64,000 bases of DNA, taken from positions 6,636,261-6,700,260 of the forward strand of contig NW_004624795.1 of the NCBI RefSeq assembly GCF_000247695.1, given 5' to 3'. Origin of the DNA: Heterocephalus glaber. Its lineage: Eukaryota > Chordata > Mammalia > Rodentia > Bathyergidae. Position 1 is the stretch's first letter, and each line of letters starts with the position of its first letter. Both the position numbers and the translations under genes were made by a program. The notes beneath the pieces are model-generated. The model ran no database searches. It saw only the letters and a list, made by a program, of their open reading frames with translations, and was not told where the DNA came from. Shown here piece after piece: positions 10,989-22,285 of this stretch.

Positions 10989-11819
10989 AAGAGACACAAC
11001 GTTGCTGTCCCCATTTGTACCCTTACTTTCCAGCCTGGGAGACAGGTGAGTGACTAAGCGAACACAGGGGAAAGGGATCTTTTAGAGAAGGAAGAGGGGA
11101 GTGGTGAAGGTTAGGAAGGAGGCTCTACCCCCAGGCGGCCCTAGCACCTGTCCCTGTCCTGGGAGGACCTGGCCCAGTCGTCTTCTCTTTGTTTCCCAAG
11201 AGGCTGCTGCCATTAGGAGGGGGCCCTTCATGGTCTTCGGGGGCCTCGATGTCCTGCAGGAAGAAACTCTTGAGGCAAGGCCGCCTGCATGCAAATGCCT
11301 GGTTACCAGGCTCCGGGGATTAGGAGTCTGAAGGCCGAGCGGGCAGACGCGGAGCCGGGGCGCCCCGAACCCGTGAGTGGCACGCCGTGTTCCCGCAGAG
11401 CAAAGCCGCTCACCGCGGGGCGGGCAGGATTCCCAGCGTGCGAAGGGGCTTCTGCTATGCGAAGAATGTCCTTTGTGCTTCGTGGCACTTTATCCTGCAA
11501 GGAATGGGGAGCGGAGCCGCCGCGCTGGGGAGGCTCGGAAACCACAGTCCCCGTCTCGGTTCTCCCGTGGCATGGACGGCGGCTGTTTGTCCCCCGGATG
11601 GCCACGTCCATACAGGGAAGCCGGTCAGTCCCCGAGGTGCTGAAGACCACTGTGGGCCACTCGGGGACGGCGGGGGACTGGGACAAACCAGGGGGTGATG
11701 TAAAAGCCTGAGCAGGACCGAGGGCCAGGATGTGGGAGACACGCGTTGGGGGGCAGCTTGGGAAGTCACAGGCATTCCTGGGATTTCCGGTTTGGATGCT
11801 TGAGTGAACTGTTCCTGGA
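10989..11819. other. Unique sequence with a CpG-dense core
   Basis: Ordinary sequence except for 11330-11680, where CpG is clearly enriched (for example gcggagccggggcgccccg). Frames here have no recognisable domain. Confidence 0.5.
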
Positions 11820-11893
11820 GCTTTTCATTTTGAGACCGGGTCTTGCTAAGCCGCTAAGGTGCCCAGACTGGGCCGGAACTCGCCATCCTGGCA
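11820..11893 (-). repeat. B1 fragment
   Basis: 3' portion of a B1 of the dID type in reverse (ttttgagaccgggtcttgc). The 5' part is lost. Confidence 0.7.
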
Positions 11894-12550
11894 GACCACA
11901 GGAAGTGCAGATGTGCAGGGAAGGGGATCGAGTTCGCTTAGGGACCGGAAGTCCAAGGCACGTGACCCATACACGCTGAGTCAGGCGTCATCAGGCCCCG
12001 GATGCTGTTTGTGGCAGGGAAGGCGAGGGTCTTAGGCTTTGGGAGCCGGGCAGTCACCATAGCAACCAGCCACCTTGGCTGGGCTAGCACAAGAACAGCC
12101 TGAGCGATGAAACCTTCCCGACTCTCCTCCGCCGGCTGCCTGGACTCTGATGTCCTGATGTCCCTTGGAAGCCTCGATCACTGGACGGCAGGAAGGGGCA
12201 GAGGCTCCAGTCTCTCATCTCCCCTTCTCCTTCTCCTAGAGAGTGAGAAATAGCTTACACTGCATCCAAGAACACAATACGTGTCCAAAAGTGCCTGTCA
12301 CTTCAGCTCAGGTGGAAGTCGGCACTACGAGGGGCTGTGGCGTTCATTTGTGGCCAGGGCTGAGCCTGGGAGGACGGAGGCCCGACTGTGCTTGGGCTGA
12401 GGCTGCTGTCCCCTGAGCCCATAGCCTGAACCCAGGGAAGAGGCTGTGGGCACGGGTTGGGCTGTTACGGGGGCCACAGACAGTCGTAGAAGAATAAAGC
12501 AGGCTCAAGCAAAACTAAAATGAAATCATATTTTAAAAGCCTTAAATCAG
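11894..12550. other. Unique sequence, nothing recognised
   Basis: About 650 bases without repeats or convincing frames. Confidence 0.45.
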
Positions 12551-12620
12551 GAAGCTGGGAGTGTAGCTCAGTGGGACTGTGCTTAGCATGTCTTGGGTTG
12601 GATCTCAGTACTGAAAAAAT
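12551..12620 (+). repeat. Older ID-type SINE (GTGTAGCTCAG form)
   Basis: gctgggagtgtagctcagt through ggatctcagtactg with a weak A-rich tail. This is the variant used in the dID halves, not the young GGTACCA form. Confidence 0.75.
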
Positions 12621-12794
12621 TTTGAAAACAAATACTTAAAAGCCTGAAGCAACACAGGGCCGTTAAGCCTCAGGCCCATGCAAGGTCAGTCTGGAAGCTT
12701 CCTTGAGGGCTGAGCCTGGGAACCTCAAGAGGAAGGAGCCTGGGGGCAGGGAGCAAAGAACTCAGCCTGACAGTGGTACCTAAAAAGGAATTTT

Positions 12795-13045
12795 GTGTCT
12801 GAAGTGGTGGCACATGCCCGTGATTCCAGCACTGAGGAGGCTGAGGCAGGAGGATTGCTGTGAGTTTGAGGCCAGCCTGGGCTACAGAATGAGTTCAAAA
12901 GCCAGCCTGGACTACAGAATGAGACCTTGTCTCAAAAAACTTTTTTAATTGGGCCAGGAATTTAGCTCAGTTGTTCCAGCACCTGCCTCATTAAGCACAA
13001 GGTCCCAAGTTCTATCCCCGGTACCAAAAAGAAAAAATTTTTTTT
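12795..13045 (+). repeat. B1 SINE followed by an ID SINE
   Basis: Duplicated B1 at 12795-12945, then an ID body at 12951-13027 with an AT-rich tail. The near-repeat attttgtgt before and after the pair suggests nested or joint target duplication. Confidence 0.85.
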
Positions 13046-13732
13046 AATTTAAAAATAAAATAAAAATGGATTTTGTGTGTGGATGCTGGCATCTAGAAGA
13101 GACTGGAAGCGAATAGATGAGGCATCTTTTCAGGTTCAGTTCCCTCCCTGTGCCCAACACACACACACTTCCAGCGTCAGGGTGGGTCCACCCTCGACTT
13201 CAGGAGGGAATGGCAGCCAGAAGCAGGCTCCGGTCAGGCGATGCTGCCATCCGGCTGGCTGGTAGCACAGGTTGGGCCCTGGGTCCTGTCTGGCTCCTCC
13301 TCCACAGCCCTGAGCCATTTTGCTCCGAGGCCAAGGTGACGTGGGCCAGGCGAGTGCCCTGCCATGTGCTCCTCCTCTGCTCTCCACAGCTTCTGCTGGG
13401 AGAGACTTTGAGGCCTGAAGTGGTTTTGAGGCCCAGGGGGGCAAATCGATTTTTCTTTTTTAGTTCCAGCTTACGGCTTGTTGACAAAATTGTTCCCTCA
13501 GAACCTGAAAAGGTACCTCATCTACTTGCTTCCTGCGAGCACCTACCCTTCACCCGGGGGTGTCAGGGCAGCAGCAGAGGAACTTCTGCAAGGAAAGGGT
13601 TGTGGGAGGCAGAGAGGGGACTAGGAAAAGGCTGTTCACTTAAAACCTGTATAGTTTCCTCTGCTGGTCAGATAGGCTTTGGATTTTATTTGTTCATTTT
13701 TTATGGGTCCTGCTCTGCCTAGGATTTGATTT
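13046..13732. other. Unique sequence, nothing recognised
   Basis: About 690 bases. A 201-codon plus-strand frame (13117-13722) has no family resemblance and ends in repeat-like residues, so I treat it as chance. Confidence 0.45.
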
Positions 13733-13865
13733 GACTTTTTGAGACAGTCTTGCTATGTTGTCTAGGTTGGCCTTGAACTCACTATGTAGCCCTTGAATTC
13801 ATGGCAATCTTCCTGCCTCAGCCGCCCAAGTACTGGGATTACAGGCTTGTGTGACCAGGCCTGGC
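13733..13865 (-). repeat. B1 SINE
   Basis: Reverse B1 with the internal duplication partly deleted. The 5' end is at ccaggcctggct. Confidence 0.85.
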
Positions 13866-14697
13866 TATGAAATCTTACAAGGGGGTAGTTTGGGGCAAGT
13901 TCCTTCCACAGCCCTTCGGGAGAACACCTATCAGTGCAGCCCAGTTGTTCTTCCCGCTCTGCTTCTTTCCTTTCTGTCCTGCAAAAGTCATGGCAGGCAG
14001 TTGGCAAACAGCAGCTGGGAAGCCCACTTTGCCACCTGGCGCCGCTCCAGTGCCTGCATTATTTTCTCCCCAGCCAGAGGATCCCTTTGATTTTCCAAGA
14101 ATCCAAGAAAGTCCTCCCCGCTGAGCAGGCCCCCAGCCTCCTTCGTTAGTGCCTTTGTCCCAGCAAATCCAGGGCCGCCAACATGGCTTCCATGGCATGT
14201 GCCCCACTGAGTGAGGCTTTGGGGGGGCTCTGTTGAAACCGTGGCCAGGAGGAGCCCCTAGGATGGGTGGCCGGCTCGGCTCAGGACGCTCAGAGGGAGG
14301 ACTGTGATGAGCACAGCTCACGAAGCAGCTGTGGGCACACGGCTCTGACAGCCTGGAGGCCGAGTCAGGAACAGTGAGAAGCACTTCGCTCCAAAGCTGC
14401 AGAGCTGCAGACTGAAGGACTCCCTCCTGGTCACCCCCAGTATGCGGCGTGGACCAGCCGGTGTAGTTGGGGCTGAGGCTGGGGAGACAGAAGCAAAAAC
14501 AGGGCAGGAGAAGAATCTGGGGTCTGCGGGTTTATTTATGGCTGAAGGGATTGACAGCAGGGGTGTGTCCCAAATGGCCCGGCACTTTGTTATCCAGCCT
14601 ACGCTTTCCAACTTTGCCTGTTGCCATGGTGATGGTGGTGATGATGACAATACAGGTGACTGCTTCTGATATCCAAGCACAACCCTTCTCTTCTTCT
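13866..14697. other. Unique sequence, nothing recognised
   Basis: About 830 bases without a supported gene or repeat. Open frames on both strands overlap each other and lack domains. Confidence 0.45.
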
Positions 14698-14897
14698 TCT
14701 TTTTTTGGTACCGGGGATCGAACTCAGGTCCTTGCGTTTGCGCAGCAAGCGGCGAAACCACTGAGCTAAATCCCCAGCCCTCTTCTTCTTTTTAAGAGAA
14801 AGGGTCTCACTATGTTGTCCAGGATGCTCGAAATCTCCTGGGCTCAACTCATCCTCCTGCCCCAGCCTTCTGAGGGCTGCACCACCAAACCCAACTT
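14698..14897 (-). repeat. ID SINE inserted at the tail of a B1
   Basis: Intact reverse ID at 14698-14780 (ggtaccggggatcgaac), then reverse B1 at 14793-14897. The cttcttctt run on both sides of the ID is its likely target duplication. Confidence 0.85.
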
Positions 14898-14924
14898 GGG
14901 CACAATTCAGAAGTGATATGTATT

Positions 14925-15005
14925 TCCTAAATCCTCAGAATAGCCCTGTGGAGTGAGTACTGTTCTTATCCCATCTTACAGATGAAACTGAGATACAGAG
15001 ATATT
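14925..15005 (-). repeat. MIR fragment
   Basis: cttacagatgaaactgag and its context match the reverse complement of the MIR core. Confidence 0.6.
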
Positions 15006-15017
15006 ATTTATATTCGA

Positions 15018-15167
15018 GCTAGGCATGGTGGCCCACAGCTGTAATCCCAGCACTCAGGAGGCTGAGGCATTCCTTCAAGTTCCCTCAAGTTCAAGGACAG
15101 CCTGGGCTACATAGTGGGTTCAAGGGCAGCCTGAACTACATAGCAAGACCCTGACTCAAAAAAATTA
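15018..15167 (+). repeat. B1 SINE, duplicated form
   Basis: Full-length, with both duplicated segments (gcctgggctacatagtggg and gcctgaactacatagcaag). Confidence 0.88.
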
Positions 15168-15218
15168 TATGTTTTATGTGAGAAAGGCTCTAGAATGAAA
15201 GACAACAAAAAAATTCTT

Positions 15219-15420
15219 GTGGCAGGCATGGTGATGCATGCCTGTAGTCCCAACTATGCTGGAAGCTGAAGCAGGAAGACCTCAAGTTCAAGGCCAGCCT
15301 GGAATATATAGGGAGACACTGTCTCAAAAAAACCAATAAATAAGGGCCGGGAATTTAGCTCAGAGGTTCCGGCGCCTCCCTGGCAAATGCAATGTTCTGA
15401 GTTTGATCCCCAGTACCAAC
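15219..15420 (+). repeat. B1 SINE followed by an ID SINE
   Basis: B1 without duplication at 15219-15342 with an aataaataa tail. An ID body directly follows (gggccgggaatttagctc) at 15343-15420 and ends in a C run. Confidence 0.85.
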
Positions 15421-15486
15421 CCCCCCCAATAAATAATTGAATGAATGAAAAAATGACACCCCCCCCATCTTTCATAAGGAGTGGCT

Positions 15487-15672
15487 GAAGCCAGGTGTGG
15501 TGGCGCAGGCCTATAATCCCAGCACTCTGGGAAGCTGAGGCAGGAGGGTGGCAAGTTCAAGCCCAGCCTTAGTGACTTAGCGAGACCTTGACTCAAAATA
15601 AAAAATGAAAAGGGGCTGGAGATGTAGCTCAGCGCAAAGGCCCTGGGTACCCCAAGTACCCCACCACCACCA
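15487..15672 (+). repeat. B1-dID dimeric SINE, well preserved
   Basis: B1 half with the diagnostic cttagtgacttagcgagacc, an aaaataaaaaatgaaaa linker, then the ID half ggctggagatgtagctcag. A good local reference for the dimer. Confidence 0.88.
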
Positions 15673-17570
15673 AAGAAAGGAGACGCTGGACACAGAGTCA
15701 CTTACAGCGGAGGCCAGGTGGAACTTCTTTGGATCAGGCACACACGTCAGGCCTCTGTGGAGTCCTTGAGCTCATTCATGTCCTCAGCTCTTCTAGGGAG
15801 CACAAAATAAACACTATTTTAACAACCGTAACCCTTCTTTTTTGGGGAAATTGCGCAGCCCATTGCTCCATTTAAAGACCAGACAAGCGAGTTCTATGAT
15901 TGTCCTTCTGCACTGCTCTGGGCCTTCTGAGTCCATGATTGCTCAGGAGAAGCAGGTGGAGACTGAGGCTGATGACAGAGACACTGGCTGGGTGCTGTCC
16001 CTCAGCAGTGTCACCTCACACATGGCAGTGCAGCCTGCACAGGGCCGGGCTCAGAGCTCCGCCCCGGAACTGTAGTCCTCAGGTCCGTTGGGTCAGAGAT
16101 GACCTCTTAATGGCCACACTGTGCAGCACCCATGGATGTTGTGCTGCCTGGGGGGGTGGCCAGGGCCTGCAGGAGCCACTGCAGCCTTGAGCTGGCATAG
16201 GAGGGGGCACGAGCTTAGTCCCCAGGTGCCTTGCTGTCCAGGGAGCAGCTGGCAATGTGCTCCAACCATTGACCTCTGGGTCCCCACGAGCCTGAGGGTG
16301 CCCGACATCTGGGGTTAAGATTGAGCTCCATATGGCCCGTCCTGGAGTCCAGTGCCAGGGAAACACCAAGGGCCATGGAGCACCCCAGGGACGGTGGCAG
16401 TGTGGCTGAGGTGGAGAATACCTGGGACCTGTGGGGACAGAAACCCCGTAGGAACTGTGGGATCAGCCAGCAAGGGCCAGGAAAGTCTTGTTCTGGGTCC
16501 CGCACGACCCGCTGACCAGCTCCGTGTCCACACACACGGCTCCTCCCTGGCCAGCCCTGCCCCTCCATGCTTGTAGGATGGCACGGCAGCCCCCTAGGAC
16601 TGGGGGCGGGGATGGGGAGAAGCAGCCCGGGGAGAAGGATGGCATGGCCCTTGCCCAGGAAGCTGGCTTCTCCTGGCGAAATTTTCTCACTGTTGGATCA
16701 AGGTCAAGGCCTATTTGCTTTGGTGCCGCCGCCCGGGGGCCTTCGAGGTGGGGCTGTGCCAGCCGAGTGACGGGCGAGGGGCAGGGAGGTGGGGCTGCGG
16801 GCTCCGGAGGGACCAGAAGATGACCCAGTGCCGCCCACAGTGAACGGATGGACGATGCAGGGCGGCATCCAGCCAGTGAGAGCCCGGACGTGGCCACTCA
16901 GGCCTGGAACTGAAGCCTCGGTTGCTGTGCTGAGAGAAGCTGGATGCAGGGCCAGCGCCTGGTGCTTCCATTTATGCGCCATGCGCTGACCAGAACAGGC
17001 AAATCCGGAGGCAGACAGCAGGTTTGAGGCTGCCAGGGGCTGGAGACAGGCGAGCGCCTGGGAGTGGCTGCTCATGGGGCCAGGATTTCCTCCTAGGATG
17101 GTCAGAGGTCCTTGGGGTGGCTGGTAGGATGTGAATGTGACTTAGGTCACCGAGCCGGGCACTTTAAGCGTCAATTAAACACGGTGAGATTTAGGTGACG
17201 CTCGTTTCGCCGCAGCGCCCGTAAGGAGAATCGGTCTCCCTCAGACACACCGGGGTGCAGGCACACCGGCTGAAGACAGCGGGACTGCAGGTGACCCCTG
17301 CCCGGGAGAGTGCAGGGCCAGGATGTATGGGCTTCCAGGTCCGTAGCACCGTGGCCGAGGCCTCAGGGACCAGACTGGGGAGACGAAGCTCCTTCTGCAA
17401 CCAGAGAGGCACTGGCGCCCCCGGAAGGAGTGTCCCACGTGGTCTGGAACATGAGACACGTGTCTGGACCTCGGCATCCCAGGTGCATTTGTATTGACAC
17501 AAACCCTGTAATAAGCCGTGCATAGCATGCGTCACTGTTTTCTTTTTCATTAGCCCTTGTTTGAGGTACA
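15673..17570. other. GC-rich unique sequence, no gene recognised
   Basis: About 1.9 kb. Overlapping frames on both strands around 16000-17075 are products of high GC and show no domain, signal peptide or consistent splice sites. Confidence 0.5.
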
Positions 17571-17985
17571 CAATATTTCTACTCCGTGTGGAGTTGGTGC
17601 ATGCACATCACTCAGTTTACTCTTTTATTTTTTGGTACCGGGGATCGAACTCGGGACCTTGGGCTTGCACAGCAGGCGCCTGAACCACTGAGCTAAATCC
17701 CCATCCTCAGCTTACTTCTTTTTCATCCCCTTCCCCTCCCCCTCCCTCAGCTCTTGGTCTCCATCTGAGAAAGATCCATCTCCCTACTTCCTATTATTTG
17801 TATTTTATTTTGTTCCTTATTTATACTTTAGGTCTCTCATATAAGACAAACCATACCTTTAAACTGTGTATCTGATTTATTTCACTTAACATTAGGGTCT
17901 CAAGGTGCATCCATTTTCCTACAAATGACTCGTTTGTCCTTCTTTATGGCAGAATAGTACTCCATTGTGTGTAAATGCCCCGAAG
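17571..17985 (-). mobile_element. L1 3' region
   Basis: Reverse L1 sequence. The block tatggcagaatagtactccattg is the reverse of a well-known stretch near the end of L1 ORF2, and an ATTT-rich region lies upstream. An ID SINE at 17623-17707 interrupts it. Confidence 0.7.
17623..17707 (-). repeat. ID SINE inside L1
   Basis: Complete reverse ID. Flanks ctcagtttactc and ctcagcttactt are an imperfect target duplication. Confidence 0.9.
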
Positions 17986-17989
17986 AAGT

Positions 17990-18335
17990 TGACAGTATGT
18001 AGTAAGCTGAATAATGGCCCCAAAGGAACCACATTCTGATGCCTAGCACCTGTGAATGTCCTTCATGTGGCAAGTGATAGGATCAGTGGAGGGTTTTTGG
18101 AGGAGGAGATGGATCTCGAGTTGCCTGGTTGGACCCTAAATGCCATTGCAAATGTCCCTGATGGGTCACAGGGAGGAGTAGCATTGTGGCCATGTGGCTG
18201 AGATCCTGGTGACTCCAGGAGCACCAGGCCCACACTTCCGGCCCGCAGAAGTATGAGACAACCTGGCTAGAGCCACAAGCCACCCGTGCACCGAAATGCA
18301 ACACAGCACCCACAGGACACTGATGCGCAGCGACA
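17990..18335 (+). mobile_element. Ancient mammalian interspersed repeat
   Basis: The pattern gaataatggcccc ... cacctgtgaatgt ... ggaccctaaatgccattgcaa ... gccatgtgg follows a well-known ancient repeat found across mammals (MER/MLT-like). Its 3' portion may be the piece at 19640-19775. I am not certain of the family name. Confidence 0.5.
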
Positions 18336-18519
18336 AATTACACCCGATTACACTGCTATCCTGACTCACTGAAAATACTAAGTTAATCATGTGCTGAGTT
18401 TGGCATCACTCAAAACCACATTGCTCATAAGACTTTCCTCAAAAACACGAATCTAATAAATATACTATTTAAAATATGTCATAGTTTTAGAAAGTCTGCT
18501 TTGATATTTTTTGGCTGAC

Positions 18520-18631
18520 TTTTTTTTTTTGTCACAAGGTCTCACTGTGTGCCCCAGGCTGGCCTCAAACTCTTAGCCATCCGCCTGCCTCAGCCTCCCA
18601 AGTGCTGGCATTACACCCACCACACCTGGCT
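18520..18631 (-). repeat. B1 SINE
   Basis: Reverse B1 with an 11-T tail and no internal duplication. Confidence 0.8.
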
Positions 18632-18990
18632 AGTTTTTTATTAGTCCTAAACCAGGAAGCCTGTCCAGGCGAGAGGCTAGGATCAGAGACTGGAAATGCC
18701 CGGCCACCCTTGCTGTTCAGGGCAGGGGCAGCCTTGGTCATGGAAGGTTTGCTGTGGCTCCACTGGCACTGTCCCCTCTGAATCGGAAGCCTTGACTCAG
18801 CCGCCAGTGGGAAAGTGTTCAGAGGTGAGGCCTTAGGGAGGCGACCGAGCATTGAGGGCTTGCAGCCGGGAAGGAGGGTGACACTTCATGAAAGGGCTCC
18901 ACATGGAAGGGAGCCTCTGTCGCCCTTCTGACCCTTCTGCTGTGCAAGGGCACAGTGTCCCCCCAAAGGAGCCAGCAGCGAAATGCCACC
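18632..18990. other. Unique sequence, nothing recognised
   Basis: About 360 bases between a SINE and a GT microsatellite. Confidence 0.45.
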
Positions 18991-19028
18991 GTGTGTGTGT
19001 GTGTGTGTGTGTGTGTGTCTGTGTGTGT
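18991..19028. repeat. (GT)n microsatellite
   Basis: About 19 GT units with one C interruption, followed directly by an ID-like fragment. Confidence 0.9.
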
Positions 19029-19397
19029 AACTAGGGATTGAATCCAGGGCCTTTGCACTGTGCTATAGCCCTAGCCATTTTTTCCTTTTTATTTTATTTT
19101 TATACATTTTATTTTATCCCATTTCCCCCCTCAAGTCCCTTTATTTTTTTTAATAAAAATTTTATTTTATTTATCCCATTTTCCTCCTTAGTCCCCTTCC
19201 CTTCCCTATGTTCAAAAGCTTGGTTTCCTTTTTTTCCCTTCTATTTTCACTTTTTTCTTGTCGCTTTCTTCTTTTTTATTTTGAGACAGGGTTTTGCTAA
19301 GTCACTGAGTTGCCAAGGCTGGGTTTAAACTTGCAATCCTCATGCCTCAGCCTGCCAGACTACTGGGATTGCAGGCACGGGCTGCTCTGCCCAGCTC
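19029..19397 (-). repeat. B1-dID dimer split by a T-rich duplication
   Basis: An ID-type fragment (actagggattgaatccagg) lies at 19029-19077 and a reverse B1 half with the aagtcactgagttgcc signature at 19274-19397. Between them, T-rich sequence contains two similar copies of a ~45-bp block (ttttatcccattt... and ttatcccatttt...). Confidence 0.6.
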
Positions 19398-19402
19398 CCT
19401 GC

Positions 19403-19425
19403 CATATATATATATATTATATGTG

Positions 19426-19513
<88 letters not shown>
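19403..19513. repeat. (TA)n(TG)n(TA)n microsatellite with poly(T)
   Basis: TA dinucleotides, then about 25 GT units, then TA again, then an 18-T run that serves as the tail of the following reverse B1. Confidence 0.9.
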
Positions 19514-19514
<1 letters not shown>

Positions 19515-19617
19515 CATGGGATCTTGCTAAGTTACCTCCCAGGCTGCCCTGCAACTTGTGGTCCTCCTGCCGCAGCCTGTTGAGTAGCTAGGATCACAAA
19601 CCTTTGCCACTGGGCTT
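19496..19617 (-). repeat. B1 SINE, diverged
   Basis: Reverse B1 half of the dID type (atcttgctaagttacc), with its poly(T) tail merged into the microsatellite. Confidence 0.75.
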
Positions 19618-19639
19618 GTCATGGTGCCACTTCTAGGGT

Positions 19640-19775
19640 AAAGACAACTTTTTCCAGTCCTGCCAGTGCCTTGACACCGGACTTCCCAGCCTTCAGAAGG
19701 ATGAGAAGTAGACTTCTGTTCTTCATATATTAGCCAGCCTGTGGTTTTTGTTATAGCAACAGTGACACATAAAGA
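19640..19775 (+). mobile_element. 3' end of an ancient interspersed repeat
   Basis: tgccttgacaccggacttcc ... cagcctgtggtttttgtta resembles the 3' end of the family suggested at 17990-18335. Confidence 0.45.
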
Positions 19776-19914
19776 GCTAGATCTCCCAACCCCCCCCCCC
19801 AGCTTCCCGATCCTCCAGGCTAGCCAGGCTAAGGTGGAGATGTTTCCCTTCTTTCTTTATTTTTTATTTCTCTCCTCCTTCCCCTACTTCCTTCTTCTTC
19901 TCTCTCTTTTTCTT

Positions 19915-20021
19915 CTGTTTTAGACCCTCACTATGTAGTCCAGGCTGGCCTCACTTGGAGGAGGTCCTCCTGCCTCAGCCTCCTGAGTGCAACGACTAGA
20001 GGTGTGTGCCACCATGCCAGC
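19915..20021 (-). repeat. B1 SINE
   Basis: Reverse B1 (actatgtagtccaggctgg), preceded by a pyrimidine-rich tract at 19845-19920. Confidence 0.82.
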
Positions 20022-20070
20022 AGGATCTTCATTTCTAACTAGCACCTAGGTAACCCTAGCGTACCTAACA

Positions 20071-20286
20071 AGTGTGCATGCACACGTGTACTGTCTGTGT
20101 ACTTGTGTATGTATACACATGTGTGCATCTATAGGTACGCACTTGTGTATACACATATTTCTGCACATGTGTATGTGTGTACATGTGTTCTTCTGTCTAT
20201 ACATGTGTGTATGTGCATGTGTCCACATGCACACACATGTGTGTGCATATGCATTTGTGTATTTTTGTGTATGTGTGTGTGTTCTA
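20071..20286. repeat. Degenerate TG/CA-rich repeat
   Basis: About 215 bases dominated by TGTGTATG/ACACATG variants, an old decayed microsatellite. It produces Cys/Val/His-rich spurious frames. Confidence 0.85.
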
Positions 20287-20379
20287 TGTAGGCAAACTTG
20301 AGAGGCGCTGGTGAGTGGTTGGAGGCTGGATAGGGTGAAAGCTAACTGCTGGTCTTGCCTGCAGGCTTGGGACTGTGTA

Positions 20380-20516
20380 AGATTTTATTTATTTATTTAT
20401 TTATATTTTGAGACAGGGTCTCACTATGCAGTCCACACTGGCTTTGAACTCATGGTGACCCTCCTGCTTCAGCCTCCTCAGGGCTGAGATCACAGCCATG
20501 TGCCACCACACCCAGC
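20380..20516 (-). repeat. B1 SINE
   Basis: Reverse B1 with a (TTTA)n tail and no internal duplication. Confidence 0.85.
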
Positions 20517-21209
20517 GGGGACTTTAGAGGATTCTGGAGGACACCCTGCAGTCGTGCACTGGTGAGGCAGGCAGTGTGGGTCTCCCCTGCACAGTCCTCG
20601 GGGAAAGGCCCACCCCTGCCTCGGCACCAGAGCTGAGGAAAGCGCCTCCATGCGCCCGGCCCGGGGGCCCTTTGCACCGCCCTCCCCCCATCATCCCTGG
20701 CTCTCCTCCCTGTCCCCAGCTGCCCCACAAGGGCTGGAGCGCAGCAGACGCTCCTCAGGCCCCATCGCGCAGCGCTCCGCGTGACACTGCCCCTCCTGGT
20801 CCCCACTCAGGTCCTCCCTTCCCCAGGTCTCCGGGGCAAAGACTGCTTTTCTCCGGCTGTCTCTGCACCTACCTGGACCCCGCACCGGGAGCCACGCGGC
20901 TACGGCAGGAAGAGAACAGCTTTCCGGTTGAGTGACAACTAAGCAGGTGTCCCCACTGTGCACGGAGTCCCGGAGGAGTTAATCCCTTCCCTCGCCCACC
21001 CCCACCCACCCCCAGTGACGCGTGCGGAACAGCAGCTGCAGGACGCGCAGAGGCGGCAGAGGGCCGGAGGGCCACCGTGGGGCACCAGAGCGGCCGAGAC
21101 ACCGGGCAGGAAAACCGGGGAGGCCTGGAGGGGCCAGGCAGTGGTTCCGGTGCATCCTTGTCCCCTCTGCCTGCAGCCCGGCCCCTGGCTGGTTCCCGGG
21201 ACTCGAGTC
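20517..21209. other. GC-rich unique sequence
   Basis: About 690 bases, moderately CpG-rich at 20640-21110. Frames on both strands lack domains. No start site or splice pattern stands out. Confidence 0.45.
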
Positions 21210-21819
21210 AGGTCCTGCTGTCCAAGTGGTATAGGGGGAAGGGATGTAACTCCCAAACCTGCTAGGTATCCGAAACGCGAGGTCATGTTCTCTAAAATCA
21301 AAGAATGAATTCTAGGAACAACGGAGGTTAAAAGTAGGAAAATTTATTGGGAGAAAGAGAGCTTCTAAGAGAGAAGGAAGGGGGACCGGAAAGTGGGTTG
21401 CCCGCCCACCCCACTTTTCAAAGGTGTTTTATACAGCAAAGCCATGTGGCGAGGCGGGTACAAAGTGGGGCAAAACTATAAGACCCAGTGGAAATTTACA
21501 AGGTGGACATGAGGCGGGGCAAAACCATGACCAACCAATAAGATCACAAGTACAGTCACCCAGGTAATATTGATTAAATGGGGATCAAATGGGGGAGCAA
21601 GTCACATACAAGGAATTTCCCATTTAGAATACCAATCACTGCTCTCTATCTCTAGGGGAAGTAGTGCCTCTTCTTTTTATAATGCTAACCAGTGAATGTG
21701 TCTCAATTGTTCTCCAAGTTGGCTCTTTGCTGTGTTGGCTTCTGGAGGGCTGGCTTCTTAAGGGAGGCCCTGTCTAACTGCCTAAAAGATATCGAATTAA
21801 CTTCCCTATCTACCATACA
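21210..21819 (-). mobile_element. LTR, left member of an inverted pair
   Basis: In reverse orientation it shows a retroviral LTR plan: TG start near 21819, a promoter with gtataaaac, poly(A) signal AATAAA followed by ttttcctac, and an end near 21210-21230. It aligns over its length, by eye at roughly 85-90 percent, with the plus-strand copy at 22286-22975. No gag, pol or env lies next to it, so it is a solo LTR. The LTR family is not identified. Confidence 0.75.
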
Positions 21820-22285
21820 GGTGGCAGACAGTGGGCTGGAGGCCATGGACAGCGTCCTCGCCTTTGACCTGCTACAGAGGAAACCCAGCCATGCCTGGCC
21901 AACCATTCTGCAGTGCCCAGACCTAAGTATGGAGAGGCTAGAGGCTCTAGAAGGGGTGCCTTGCATTTTAGCTGGGACTGGTGCTGGGGGACACCCTCCT
22001 CACGCAGAGCACAGCTTCCCCCAGGGGGCTGTTGGGAGCCAAGCTCACTCACTAGTCCTAGAGGGGCCGGGAGGCCTGGCCCATGGAGATAGATCTCAAT
22101 GAGTGGAGTCCTCTGCCTCCTCCGGGCTGCACCCTCCTGCCACAGCCCTCTCACCCACAGATGTGCTCAAGGCTCATCTCTCCAAGCAGATTGCATCAGA
22201 AGGCTCTGAGAAAAGACCCTGAATTTTTTTTAGTACTGGGAATATAATCCAGGGCCTTGTGCATGCTAAGAAAGTGCTCCGCTAT
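21820..22285. other. Spacer between inverted LTRs
   Basis: About 465 bases of GC-rich unique sequence, ending with an old reverse ID-like fragment at 22221-22278 (agtactgggaatataatcc). No retroviral coding sequence is seen here. Confidence 0.6.

Noticed and set aside
20071..20301. Cys/His/Val-rich small proteins
   Set aside because: They are translations of a degenerate TG/CA repeat.
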